Assembly (NCBI GenBank): GCA_019916065.1
Contig: CM034233.1
Coordinates: 2,418,001 to 2,482,000, forward strand
Length of the DNA stretch: 64,000 nucleotides
Direction: 5' to 3'
Origin: Vitellaria paradoxa
Lineage: Eukaryota > Streptophyta > Magnoliopsida > Ericales > Sapotaceae
A program made the position numbers and the translations under genes. A model generated the notes under the pieces. The model was not told where the DNA came from. It was given only the letters and a program-made list of their open reading frames with translations, and did no database searches. Shown here one piece after another: positions 1-12,267 of the stretch. Position 1 is the stretch's first letter, and the number at the start of each line of letters is the position of its first letter.

Positions 1-845
1 AAGAAGTCCCAAGAGAAAGAAATGCAGCAACATTATTTGCGCCCCCCCCCCCGGGGCGGGGGGGGGGGAACTAATGCCCTTGGAATTATTGATCAAATCC
101 ACTTCCTTTTTAGGAATTTAATATATGGTTGATTCATTTTTAGCTTTTTGGTTTATCATTTGGTCCTACATGCCATTGGTTACTCTTAACAAAGGGACTT
201 TTCGGTGTGGGGAATACTTCATTGGTTACATTGAAAATTATTTTTTTATACAAAAATTTTACCGTAAAACTTTACTTCTATTTTTAAGTGTTTGGCTTTC
301 ATAAGAACCTGTGCACCTAGTACTGTTGGTTAATATCCAAAAGAGTATTCAGGGATTGAGAGGAAACATCGAGTTCATTGGCATTAGGCACAGAACTTCT
401 CCGAAAGACTCATTGACCAACCAATCCTGGAACTTCTTGCTAACACACCATCGGACCCACTTTCAATAGAATTACATAAATTGTCATGCCACGTATATAA
501 GCATATAGACATCTATATGCATTCATTTATATAGAGAGATATACACACACGACATATCTATATTCATATATTTGTAAGTCGTAACATATTTCTATGAACT
601 ATCAAAAAGAAAAATAGACTTGGTGGGTCAGCAAGTCTCCGTAGATCTGTAAGTCATTTTCCTTGATTTGTTAAGAAATATTTTTTTTTCTCCAATTTTG
701 CATGACCAGCACCAGAAAATTGAGGAAAAAAGTTTCGGGAAAATATTTTACATTGAAACGAACAAACCTTAATATTCCTTGTATCTTTCACCAGCTGCCC
801 CAACATTTATTTTTGCTAAGAAATGCTTTTGATGTTTCGAAGCAG
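1..845. other. Left-edge non-coding sequence, probably intron of the ChaC-like gene
   Basis: No exon of the ChaC-like gene could be recognised here, although the N-terminal half of that protein (with the glycine-rich YGSL motif of the family) must be encoded upstream of base 846. The stretch holds a C-run facing a G-run near 43-68, a short AT/CA-rich patch near 520-560 and otherwise AT-rich sequence. The open frame starting at 702 reads into the true exon at 846, but its first 48 codons show no family similarity and are taken as intron. Confidence 0.5.
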
Positions 846-1665
846 TATCTCGAAGTGAGGGAGAAACAATATGACAAAAAGGAATATGTTGATTTCTTTA
901 CTGTAAGTCCAAAATATCAGGTTCAATGTAGCATCATCTTGAATTCTTGATGTTCTGTTTTCTTTTTTTTTTTTTTCTTAAAAAAAAAAAAAAAAAGAAC
1001 ATGATGGGATCATCTTCATTTATTCAGGACCCGATGGCTTCAACTCCGGCTGTTTCTGGTGTAATGGTGTAAGTAGCAGATACTTCAAAGAAGTTTGCAT
1101 GATTTCAACATTTCAATTGTCAAAACTCAACAAGATCAATCATAACTGACACTTCCACTGTTTAGATACATAGCATCTCCAGACAAGAAGCTCAACCCAA
1201 ACTACTTAGGCCCTGCATCACTTGAAGAAATTGCCAGGTATGGATTTCCTTCCACGTGCTCTTTAATTTGATATTTCATCATAGTTTTGAAAAGAAAAGA
1301 AAAGGAAAAAAAAAATTGTCACCAGCTGACATCACTAGTTTCTTTTTCCTATCTGCTTTCTTGGATGCGTGTCATTTCCATTTTCCTCTCTTATTCTGCA
1401 GACAAATAATTCTCGCAGAAGGCCCCTCAGGACCCAACAGGGACTACCTTTTCCAACTCGAAAAGGCTCTTATACAATTTGGTATATCTATAAATATATA
1501 TTCTCTCTCTCTTCTTTATTCCTTAAAAGGGGTTTAGATTTTGATTTTTTTTTTTTTTTTTTTTTTTTTAAATCTCATTCAGGATGTCCAGACAAGCATG
1601 TTTTGGATCTTGCGAATGAAGTGAGACGCATCCTTTCAGAGAGGGAGTCTGCAGTGTCACGATGA
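846..1665 (+). CDS. GGCT2: ChaC-type gamma-glutamylcyclotransferase, C-terminal half (5' end outside window)
   Basis: Enzymes of this family cleave glutathione in the cytosol to 5-oxoproline and Cys-Gly, part of glutathione turnover. Exons read with matching phases: 846-902, 1028-1068, 1166-1237, 1402-1481 and 1583-1665 (TGA). All introns are GT-AG. The translated exons give YLEVREKQYDKKEYVDFFT, then DPMASTPAVSG, YIASPDKKLNPNYLGP, AEGPSGPNRDYLFQLEKA and CPDKHVLDLANEVRRIL, which is the recognisable C-terminal half of plant ChaC proteins. The catalytic N-terminal part lies left of the window, so integrity cannot be judged. The gene is convergent with the CHZ-domain gene, whose stop lies about 630 bp downstream. 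The subfamily (GGCT2;1, 2;2 or 2;3) cannot be settled from this half; gene neighbourhood favours the At1g44790 type. Confidence 0.88.
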
Positions 1666-1801
1666 TCACATGAAAATCTTACCAACAAAAGCATTTTTCT
1701 GCATTTCTGCTTATAATAATTTAACTGTTAATGCTGGGAGAAATCCTGTTGGGACTTTAAATTTGCAAATATTGGGATCACACGGAACTCCAGTCTTATT
1801 C

Positions 1802-1807
1802 AATAAA
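1802..1807 (+). terminator. Polyadenylation signal AATAAA of the ChaC-like gene
   Basis: A canonical AATAAA lies about 140 bp after the TGA at 1663-1665 and is followed by T-rich sequence, as expected for a plant near-upstream element. Confidence 0.5.
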
Positions 1808-2294
1808 GTTTTTGAACTTTTTATATCATTCTTTTTCTTTGTATGGATATAAATTTGAGTGTGTTTTGCTTCTAATGTCTCCCAGCAAATGCACCGTATC
1901 AAATGCACAAGTGATTGGTGGTTTTTGGAGCAATAACAGTATACAAGGCGTTTTTGGAACCAAAAATATGGATATTATTCAATCATAAGATACACATCTC
2001 CAACAGAAAGTTTCGAATTGATGCACATTAAAAGGTACAACCAATTTTTGTTGTTCAAATGTACCAACCTAAAAAAACAAACAGCAGCTCAAAGTAGCCT
2101 CATTTTTGTCACTTGCATAACAAAACAAACAGGAGAAGATTGTTAAATAAACCTAACAGTCAGAGGTAATATCACAGCCCACGGAACCCCACTTTCAAAC
2201 TAAAATAAAAAGGCCGAAAGGAAACATGAACATAAAGTACATATTTGTACGCTAATGGAAGGTCTTGTTAATCTGATGAATCAGCTCTCTAGGA

Positions 2295-5200
2295 TTAATC
2301 ACTGTCATCATCTGCAAATAAACAAACAAGGGACAGTCATAATCTGTAAGAAACCTCAGATGGTAGCTAAAATCATGCAATCCGAGGAACAAACAGACCA
2401 AGCTAGCAAACATGTGAGGCATTACAGCCAGACCAAAAAAAATTATACCAGTGAATGACAAAAGGGAACAGCGAATGAATATGCACAACCAAATAACTCC
2501 ATCCATGGTTTGCTAAGAGACTGTGGTCAGCAATAGTAAAATATCTGGACCCACTTTTCATCAATCATCATTTAACTTCAAAGAATACGTGCATTCAACC
2601 TAAAAACTTGCATGCAGTGAAATCCTATGGAAAACAAAGATCCATTTGATTCCTAATGGAAGCCAAGCACCCAGCTAAAGAATTCTTTAAACTCTTAATT
2701 TGCATATGGAGACATGTATAGTTAAAAATGGCAAATATAGCAATTATTAGTTAGCTCAGTTTGAAATCTTTTAAAATTGTTTCAAGATATCCTTTACTAG
2801 TTGAACATCTGGCTCAGGACCACGCCAGAAGTGAGTGTTTATCCAAGAAGGGGGAAGATACTATTCAATTAAGGTCATGGAGATTACCAACACATTGAAG
2901 AAAACTCAGCCTAAAATATAAGGGGTCATACAACTTGAGTTTTGACTTAGTTGCTATTAAAATGTGGACATTCCAATTCATATTTGCTCAAACATGATTC
3001 AAATGTACACCATTCAAGAGTGAAGATGCATGGCTCAAGCATTTTTAATCATAGGAATACGCATTTAAAAAATCCTTGCAGCCATCTCTATCTAGAAACT
3101 TGAAAAGTGATCAACCATGAAGAATAAAAGGAATCTAAAGAGAAATCCAAACCTTCATGCAACTCCTCACTCTGGCTGTCATCACCATCTTCGTCATCGC
3201 TATCATCGACATCGTCATCATCACCTTCATTTTTACTGCTGTCAGTATCTTCCGCATCATCACCATCACTTTCAACAGGTACTTTGGGTTTTGGAGGAGC
3301 TACAAAACTAGTTGTGGACCTTCTGCGTGTACTTGAGACAATGTTGCTCATGTCAATGCCTTCAAGTTCTTTTGCCCTGTCCTTCCTCTTTTTGACTTCT
3401 TTGATTTCTGAGCACAAAAATCACACAGCATCATTCATTTTGCATGACTACCGCACCTCCATTAATTTGAAGTGCTGTGCAAATAATCAGTTCCAATGTA
3501 ATTTCCGGTTAACCAACATCATACAAATGCAGCTTGTAATAATTACAAGGAAGAAAGATGTGTAATGACCAAAAATATGTTTGAAAAGACTCAGCCAATT
3601 ACGACCAGAAGTTACATCTTTTTCAGACCATACAAGTATAATATCAGACCACAACTGTTGGCAGTTGGTTTTCTTTCTTTCTTTCTTTCTTTTTTTTTTT
3701 TTTTTTTCAATCTGAAAAAAGAATATCCTTGCCTAAAATTCAACATCTGATATGAAATTGGATGAATCCTCTTCTTCAGTACAAATGAATACCTCCTAGC
3801 AGCTTGTACCTGATAGCTTTCTCAATAAAGCAATGGCTTGCATCCAGGCAAACTGTGCAGGTTAATTTATATGTGTAATGTGAATAATATCTCGGCATAC
3901 ATAGCATTTTTATCAAACATACCAACAAAAGAACCAATTCTGTAGGGTTCAGTTTTCTGGCTCCATTATTAACTACATTATAAAATATTCAAAACTATTC
4001 ATCAAATGATATGCAAGCAATCATACTTGCTGTTTTTTTCAAGTTATGTTGCCCATCACAAAACTGCAACCATTAACTATTAGCATTAATTAATTAACTT
4101 AAATTTAGACTCCCTGTAGAATATTTTATGCACTTGGCCGCCCTTTATAGAATACTTTATGCAATTGGTTCACAAGTTAGGTGGCATTAACCAGCTTTTA
4201 CTTACCCGCGCCCCGGGGGGGGGGGGGGTCGGACAACCCATTGCACAAGGGCTCCCGCATTGCGGGTCTGGCAAAGGTCGGATATAGGCAAGCATTCCCA
4301 CTGCAAGTAGAGAAGATGATTCCATGATTTGAACCTATGACCCCCAAGACGTTATAGAATAACCTTACGGTCGCTCTCCAAAACCACCCTTTATTTACCA
4401 AAACAATTGGGTAGTACTTAGTTGAGTTGTTTAGCTCAGAATTATGTTGAGCATTCCATATATAGCATTAAAACACCTATCAATATACATATAGCACTAA
4501 AACACTCAAGAGGTCAACTAGGGTTTATATACACATGCATAAACTTGAATGCATGCATATCAACTGCATTTGCAATTTCATGACCTCCCCAAGCACAAAC
4601 ATGCTGCCTCCCCCCCCCCCTCTTGTATTTTAGGATTCACCAATTCCACTCAATAATTATCTTTGTATTTTCACATGGATCCCCACATTTGTATCTGAAT
4701 ATATAGCATGCCTAGTCACTTTATCAGAGTGGTAACAATGTAGATCCCCACATTAATATTTGAATATATAGTAGGCGTAATCACTTTATCAGAGTGGCAA
4801 CAATGTCATATAGAACCTGTTCCATAAATGGAATTTAGCCTATCTAACCCTGTTTTAGGTCGTCTACACACAATTCAAAACAAGACTCAAAAGTGTAGTG
4901 GAAGTTGAGTTTCCCCATCATTTTCTTCACTTATACCACATCTTCTGTTTGTCATCTGGCTCCAATAGAAAGGGGTCAGAAAGGCTAAGAGATACTACCA
5001 CTGACCAAAAACAGTATTTAAAGTTTTTCTCTTCATCTTAAGCCCCTTAACTGGCAAATTTGTTTTCTAGTCAATATTCATGGCAAGAAATACCAAGGGT
5101 CACTGTAATGCTCACCTTTCTCAGAAGGATCCGTGGACAATCCCTCTCTTGAGAGAATCTCCTCTAGCTCTTTTATTAGAAAAGCTTCACGTTTATTCTC

Positions 5201-8200
5201 AGCCACCTGCTTGGCTCTCTTATAAACCACTGGAGGAACACTGTAAAAATATTTTTTAAATAGAAATGTTAAGACACAGAAATTAACAAAGATCATCCAG
5301 GTTGATAAGTGACTAGTCAAAGGAAAACCTCATCCCACAAGATTTAATTATTGACTTCAGGTGCTCCACGCGTTTCCCATATGCAGGAGTTGCTGCTTCT
5401 TTTTTCTGCATTTCATGAAAATGATGAAATTCAGATAACCAAATTGTATCAAACACAGCATTAGGAATAGGAAAGCTATAAACAGATGCAATTATAACTA
5501 TGGAATCTCGGAAGTTCATGTGTAAGGCCTGATATTGTTCAGTCGCGACTGCACAGCTCTATATTTTTTTTTGGGGGGGGGGGGGGAGGAAAGAAAGAAC
5601 ACCTTCACAGGTTTTTCAGCAGAGGATTGAGATTGATCATCTTCGGGTTCATTCTCACCACCTTCTGCATCACTACTTTTATCTGATGTCTCTGCTAGCT
5701 TCCTCTGCTTCTTGTTAGACACCTTGGTCACCTTTGCAGGTCTTTTACGTTTCCTGAGCTCTTCAGCATTCTGAATTTTTCTTTTTTGAGAAACTTTCTT
5801 TTTTGATTTTATTTCATCTTCTATCTCTTCACTTTCACCATCTACAGAATCAGAACTTCCATCACTGCTTAACTTTTTTGATGCTTTTATGTGAGAATTG
5901 TGCTTAGAAGTTTTCTTCTTCGCAGCAGTTCCAGGTTGAGAAACTTCAGGGGATTTTAGTACCTGATAAACAACAAGGTAAATGAGCACAATGCCATTTT
6001 GCATGCAACTTGAAAAGTAATGGACACCTACCGAACAAGTTTCACTCACCTCATCTACTTGCTCACTAATAAACTTCTTGAAGGGATAAAGAGCATTTTT
6101 ATCAAGCTCAAGGTCTTCCTCAAGAAGTCGACGAACTCCAGCCATCGTAATTTTACTGAGGGGAAAATAAAAAACACTTAACTACTTGTATTTACCTGAA
6201 CCACACAGCTAAAAAAATTTTAAGGGATACTTTCATCAAAGACAGTAACTAATACTATTTGAAAAAAGAAGATGAATGTGGCAGCATAGTGCTGTAGATG
6301 TCTAAGCAGCGTTAATATGGCACTGTAGAAGTAATACCAAAACAATAACAATAGCAATAATCACTGCAAACAACAATTAAGAATACTACTAGTAAAAAAG
6401 ATTGACTGGTAGTCATTTCAAAGAATGATGACATACTCGGAATTGGCTTTAAGATAAGAGGCTCTTTTTTTAACGGCCTCTTTAACTGTGCTCTCACTTG
6501 GAACTTCTTTCTTGGCAACACCTTCAGTGTCAGTTTGAACTTTTGTTTTCTTATGTCCTGTTAGAAGTCCCATTACCGGAGAGTCTTCCATTTGCTCTTC
6601 ATCTTCAGAGCTAGCTTCCTTCAAATCCTTCTTCATTTGCTCTTTTTCAGCTGACTCTGCCACTTCTCCTTTACTTACGACTACATTTTTCTCCACTATC
6701 TTATCTGAACTCTTAGAGCCATTTTCAGCATCACCACCATTCAAGCACTACAATTAGAAACGGGAAATAGATGTTAATTAAATCACTCATAATTCCCATT
6801 AAAAAAATGAAAGAATGTTTATTTTTAAGTTTTTTTTCACTAACTATGGTGTTTATGAACATATGGGCATCAATATTAATTAAGGTCAAACTAATTGTCA
6901 TGCTAAGGTTACTAAAAGGCTGGAATTTCTTAGTTATGAAGTAATTAATAATTAAGGAAATTTTCTTCATATATCTTTCTTGGCGACTAAGTCTAGTAGA
7001 GGGTATAACTATTTATACTCACGTGTAACTAAGATTTCCAAGCAAGATTTTGGTGAATAAAATTCAAATTTGGGTTTTCTTTGTTACTATTCTTGTTCTT
7101 CATATCAAAGCTTGATTTTAGCCCCAAAATTGTCCTATTTGAACAATTTTGCAAAAAATGCAGAAATATATTTTAATTATCTGAGTGTTTACTTGGATTT
7201 ACTATGAGTTGAAGTTGTAAGATTCCCCACTGCTACATCAAATACCTAAGAGGATAGCCTTCGAATTGACAAATAAAGAGTCAGAGGGAACATAAAAATA
7301 TAATGTTTCATTAAGGGACTGAAGTGACTCAAGTTCCAATTTTTATACGATTACTTGATAAAAAAATACATAAATAGCTGAAAAAGTTAGAACAAAGTTT
7401 AAATAAATCAACTACTGAAACAATTCAACTCATAAAAATAAATGTGTGTATTAACCTTTAACCTATAATGCAGACAGAAATTCTCAAATCCAAGGAAGTA
7501 CCTCCAACAAACATTGCTTAATAAACCTCTTGTGCACATCCAGTGCATACATCTCTAACCCCAAGTCCTTCTCTAATAACCTCCGAACACCTTCAAAAGT
7601 TAAGGAACTGCATCCACAAACAAACCAGATACAATCAAAATAGTATTCTGGTCAATTATTGACAGACTCAGGGCCTGCAGACCCCAACTAATGATTGATT
7701 AAAGAAGAGAAAATCAAATGTGCAGGATCAAACTTATAAATTAAATTAAGGGGGAAAAAAACAACAACAACAAGAACAACAACAAAAAAGGTACAAATAA
7801 AAATCTCATATACAAAGAAAAAATGCATACAAATGAAGAGGAGTTGGAGACAAATATCAAAAGCTTTAGCGGAGAAAGACAAAGTTTGCCAAGTCTTTCA
7901 CAGATAATGCAATTAAAAGGAAAGCCGAAAAGAAAAAATATAACACGTTTTCCTACAAAGGAAACCAGTTGAAAAAGTAGAAAATAAAATTCCTATGAAG
8001 ATGAAACAATTTTTTTGTGGAACACCCTATTAAAACCTCTATCCATAAAAGAGCTTGACCACGGGTGCACTAAGGGTGGCAATAAGGAATACCTCAAAAG
8101 CAAGTTTTTCAAGAGATACCATGAAGGAAAAATAATTAGTCATGAATAGTCAAATACAATTTCTAAGTTGCAATAAGTTCTACAAAACCAATGATTATCT

Positions 8201-10687
8201 AGGAATTGATGTTTGTTGTATGGGGAGAAATCCGCCCCATGAAAGCATTTTCTGCTTTTGAAGTACATTACTCAGCAAGTGGGTCCACCTCTTTGGAAAT
8301 GCATGCAAATTCCCCCGCTAATTTATTTCAGGCACTTTTGCCCTCAAGTGAGTTGAGACCTCAACTCCAAAACTTGTCATATAACAAGTCATGGGTTTGA
8401 GATGAGAGGCCAGCAAATTTGCCTAAAATAAATCCATAAGTGAGCCTGCACACACCAACACCAACAAAGAGATTGGCCCACCCGTTGGGATATGTACGCA
8501 TGTTACTTTCAAAACGGACAATACCTAGGGCGGATTTCTCCCCTAACAATTGTTATGCCTTCTCATCAAAGGACTTCAAATGATTTGAAAGGGAGCTCCT
8601 TGTTATACAAGGTTCAAAGCATTATTATTACCAACTGACATTGGGGCAGTCAAACCACGTGAATACTCAACTTCTAGATCTTGAACCATGAGAGTTATTT
8701 TTTTTTTTTTTTTAACTAGTAGTAGATATTGGTCTTTACCCCAATTTCATTCTTTGATTATCAATTGACAAGATATTGCATCCCAAACAAAACTCTAAAG
8801 AAGTATGAAATTTTTTTCTAAACAATGAAAACATAACATAGCATAAAGTAAACAAAGCACACAATCTAACAGATTTGACATTGTTTCAATTATCAATAAA
8901 ACCTGATAATAATATCAGCATCACCTTGATGCTATTTTGGATGTATCCTTTCACATTTACTTATCAAATAAAAAAAATGTTGGACAACTAGAACGTAAAC
9001 ATTTAGTATAAAGATTTTTTTTTTTTTCGTTTTTGCCATATCCTCCAGGTATATCCTCATTAAATAGCCATACCTAATTGTGTCCACATTTCATATTTGT
9101 GTCTATACCTCCTAACCTACCATACAAGTCTTAATGTGTAAGGTTCAGAGAAGGCATGTGCCTACTAATTTTCCATGAAATTGCAACTATATATTCTTTT
9201 TTCGATCACATCCAATCCAAGTGAACTTCTCGTTTATCTTTGAACAGTTTTGTTGCAAAATCTTATTCTAAGAAACACCAACACGAGAAGTTGCCGTATC
9301 CGTGTCATATTTGTTGGATACCAACACTAATCAAACACTTCCAACATGTGTTGAACTCATCTATTTTTCAACCATTCAAGTTTTTAAAATTTAGTGATAA
9401 TTTTCAAGTGTCTCTTGTAATGCAGAAGTAGAACACTAGATTTTAATGGGCCATGCTTTACGGTAAAAGAGGTTAAAAAAACACACTTCTAGGAATGTCT
9501 CGTACACATATCAAACACCAATACTTATCAAAAACTCCCCCGACACGTATCAAACGCTCATCTAATTGTACCCTTGTAATTTTTAATCTTTTTACAATTA
9601 AATGCTCAAGATACACGCATGGCCCATCACTTAATACATGCACGTGAAACACCTTATAATTTTGAAGAAGAAAAAAGCTTCAAAATAATTACTAGAATGG
9701 GAAGAAAAAAAAAAGGATTTATATCTATTGATCCCTTCTTCTTTAAAGTTTGTTAATTTTAGGAATTTTAAAATCTAAATTTTTAAGTTCATTGTGAATA
9801 GATATTTTTAAATAGATATGCACGAAATATAAATGAATTCAAAATATAAAAATAAAAAAATAGTTTTATTTTCATGTGTATATATAAAATGACATGTACA
9901 TGCTGTGTTGTGTCATAATATATTTTAAAATTATCGTGACATTGCATCCACGCTGCTGGTTTATGTGTCTCGTATTCATATCCATGTTTCTTGAGCCCTA
10001 ATAGTATTTTCTCTGAACCAACATCATCAATACAAGATTGTGATTCAATTGACCTTTTTTCTTTCTTTTTGTTCAAACAACTCAACCAAGTGACCCTCTC
10101 ACGCAAGTAAAATTACACATACAAATATCACGCACACGCAATCAAAATAAAATTATACAAATTAACCAATTTACTGCTCAAAATATTTTGTTTGATCAGT
10201 ATCTGCCTCAAATCCAAAAAATAGAACTGCTCATAGTACATTGAATTACAACTTGAAGCTAAATTCAGAGAGACACAAAGGCACACTGTAACACGTGGAA
10301 AGATATACATATATAAAGATGGAAATCACAGGGAACGCTTAGCAAATCGGGGAGAGAAAAAAAAAAAAAAAAAACCGACCGATATTCTTGAACATTTGCA
10401 TATAGGGATACAGTGATTAATGCAAATAACGACAATTGAAACTATATACCAATTGTAGAGCGAAAAATAGAGATAGAGCGTTAAGGGGCTAGGGATGGTA
10501 CGAAGAGAGCATACTCGGCTTGTTCCTTGAAATGGTGAACGCGAGACAGCATGGCACGCTGTATTTGCGACTCCATATGGCCTTCTTCCTCCTCCGCCTC
10601 CTTCTCCTTCTCCTCCTCCTCCTCCTCTTCCTTCAACTCTTCTTTGACAGCGGAGCTATCCGGCTGAGCCTCCCCCACCTCCGCCAT
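2295..10687 (-). CDS. CHZ-domain (HIRIP3-like) histone chaperone with two DEK-C-like segments
   Basis: Nine exons on the minus strand, 5' to 3': 10687-10515, 7607-7502, 6747-6437, 6155-6050, 5962-5603, 5405-5329, 5240-5116, 3407-3153, 2311-2295. The sum is 1530 nt, 509 residues and a TAA, with every junction GT-AG and in phase. Residues 1-57 are acidic ([10 protein letters not shown] start). Exon 2 encodes a DEK-C-like helix segment ([15 protein letters not shown]), and exon 4 a second one ([15 protein letters not shown]). Exons 3 and 5 encode charged, low-complexity linkers with Lys/Arg clusters suited to nuclear import. Residues 420-444 carry the CHZ signature ([13 protein letters not shown]), and the C-terminus is a run of Asp/Glu. 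CHZ proteins bind H2A variant-H2B dimers, so a nuclear histone-chaperone role is inferred. Start chosen: the ATG at 10687, the first in frame after an upstream T-rich leader. Intron 1 (2.9 kb) and intron 7 carry transposon pieces. Confidence 0.9.
4207..4389 (-). mobile_element. Au-type tRNA-derived SINE
   Basis: Reverse strand reads a tRNA-like head (GGAGAGCGACCGTAAGGTT, box A-like), a box B at 4324-4334 (GGTTCAAATCA on the minus strand) and then the Au-family body containing CCCGCAATGCGGGAGCCC and a final C-run. Flanking direct repeats of 10 bp, TTTACTTACC at 4197-4206 and TTTATTTACC at 4390-4399 (one mismatch), fit a target-site duplication. It lies in intron 7 of the CHZ-domain gene, in the same orientation as that gene. 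Confidence 0.8.
4678..4806. repeat. Imperfect tandem duplication, about 62 bp x 2
   Basis: Two adjacent units each contain TGAATATATAG and TCACTTTATCAGAGTGG followed by an AACAATGT, offset by about 62 bp. They lie within intron 7 of the CHZ-domain gene. Confidence 0.6.
8222..8543. mobile_element. Small inverted-repeat element with GGGGAGAAATCCGCCC ends
   Basis: GGGGAGAAATCCGCCC at 8222-8237 is matched by its reverse complement at 8528-8543, bounding 322 bp with no coding capacity. It sits in intron 1 of the CHZ-domain gene. No convincing target-site duplication was seen, so the superfamily is left open. Confidence 0.55.
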
Positions 10688-10916
10688 CCTTCTACTAAAA
10701 AAAAAAAACAAAGCTTTTATCTCCCCCGCACCGAATCGAGACGGAGTTGTGGGAGTTCGAGTCTCACTTCTCGAGAAAGGGCCCTAAACTAAAACCCCAG
10801 AACCGAAGCGCTCTCCGTCTCTCTCTCCCCTTCGAGCTTAAGAGTTAAGACCCTGCCACGCGTCGGATTCTGACCCGGTACCCACGCCCGGTGTTTGAAG
10901 TTTGAAGGATCGGGAT

Positions 10917-10999
10917 AGATCTGGTGTATCACGGATCATTGGATCAAATTTAAGTCACTGTACATCCTTTGATTCAACGATCTATAATACACTAGACTT
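10917..10999. repeat. Short fold-back sequence upstream of the CHZ-domain gene
   Basis: The arm 10917-10948 is roughly the reverse complement of 10968-10999: left ends in GGATCATTGGATCAAA and right starts TTTGATTCAACGATC. The loop is about 19 bp. It lies about 230 bp upstream of the CHZ-domain ATG and could be a very short MITE. Confidence 0.5.
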
Positions 11000-11321
11000 A
11001 CCCCTCCCCTTGAAGTTTGAACCATATTTTCTTTTTTTTCCCCTTTTTAGTTTGTAATCGTATTAATTTCCTATTTAAAGTGAGATATTCTCGAATAAAA
11101 AAAAATGAGATATTATCATACACTAAAAAGGTTATATTTAAATTCAGCTATATGATACGAACAAAAATATAAGAATGAATCCTATGGAAAATCAAACATA
11201 CTTGAACAAAATTAGGATACATGAATTTTTATTATTTACTTATTGTGATTTTTAAATTTCAATTATTTATCTCCTCAATTAATTTTTAAGACTTATGAAA
11301 ATATTTTATTATTATTTAAAA

Positions 11322-11862
11322 GAGTAAATTTCACTAACCTCCCCTGAGGTTTCTGACACCAACAGAAACCTCCCCTGAAATTTTTGAAATAACACTGACC
11401 TCCCTTCCTTTACCAGATAAATTTCACTGACCTCCCCTGCGGTTTTTGAATGTGTAAATTTTTTATACAATTATATTCTTTGCATCGAAAACTTTTAAAC
11501 GAGTATCATTATCGCTATTTTTTTGAATTCGTAGGAACGGATTTGAAAAATCGTTCTCACAGTTTGCTACTTTCTAAAAAAAAGATGCAAAAATCAACCC
11601 AAAACTACATTTTATTTCAATTTATCCCACAGTTTGTTACTTTTTAGAAAAAAAAAACACCAAAATCAACTCTAAACTATATTTTATCTCAATTTATTTT
11701 ATTTTTTCTTACTCCAAGCGGGACTTTTACGGAAAAAAATAGATCAGGGGAGGTTAGTGAAATTTATCTGATAAAGGAAGGGAGGACAGTGTCATTTCAG
11801 AAATCTCAATGGAGGTTTCTGTTAGTATCAGAAACCTCAGGGGAGGTTAGTGAAATTTACCC
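11322..11862. mobile_element. Mutator-like MITE, copy 1 (541 bp)
   Basis: Long terminal inverted repeats of about 100 bp begin GAGTAAATTTCACTAACC and end GGTTAGTGAAATTTACCC. The element is flanked by an exact 9-bp direct repeat TATTTAAAA (11313-11321 and 11863-11871). Long TIRs plus a 9-bp target duplication are the hallmark of Mutator-type elements. There is no transposase. A second copy lies at 35870-36409 with the interior inverted. Confidence 0.85.
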
Positions 11863-12267
11863 TATTTAAAATTATGTAATTATGTGTTTATATTAATTTT
11901 TAGTTTTATACACAAAAACAACAACAATGTAAAATTTTGAGTCACAAGCAATAATTAAATGTGAGAGTTTTAGGATTTTTTTCTTTTTTTTTTTTTTAGG
12001 GAAACAATTATTTATGCAAATACTTATCCTGATGTAAAATTATTTTTGTAATTTAATTCATTTTTAGCGATTTTCTTTTACCAAAATAAAAAACAATCGC
12101 AAAATTTTTATTTGGAAAGTGAGATTTTAATTTTTTTTTCTTTTTCTTTTTGCTAATTAGTTTTTAGCATTCTTTAAAAAAAAGATAGATTAAATTAATT
12201 TTTATTAATTTAATATTTTCCCCGACTAAATTAGTAAGTAAATCATTAATAATAACTAGCCATTTAA

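Noticed and set aside
702..845. Coding sequence upstream of the exon at 846 in the same open frame
   Set aside because: No ChaC similarity; an intron acceptor (CAG at 843-845) fits the family exon boundary.
10520..10792. Leucine-rich open frame opposite CHZ exon 1
   Set aside because: Antisense of the Glu-rich N-terminus of the CHZ-domain protein; Leu runs are complement of GAG codons.
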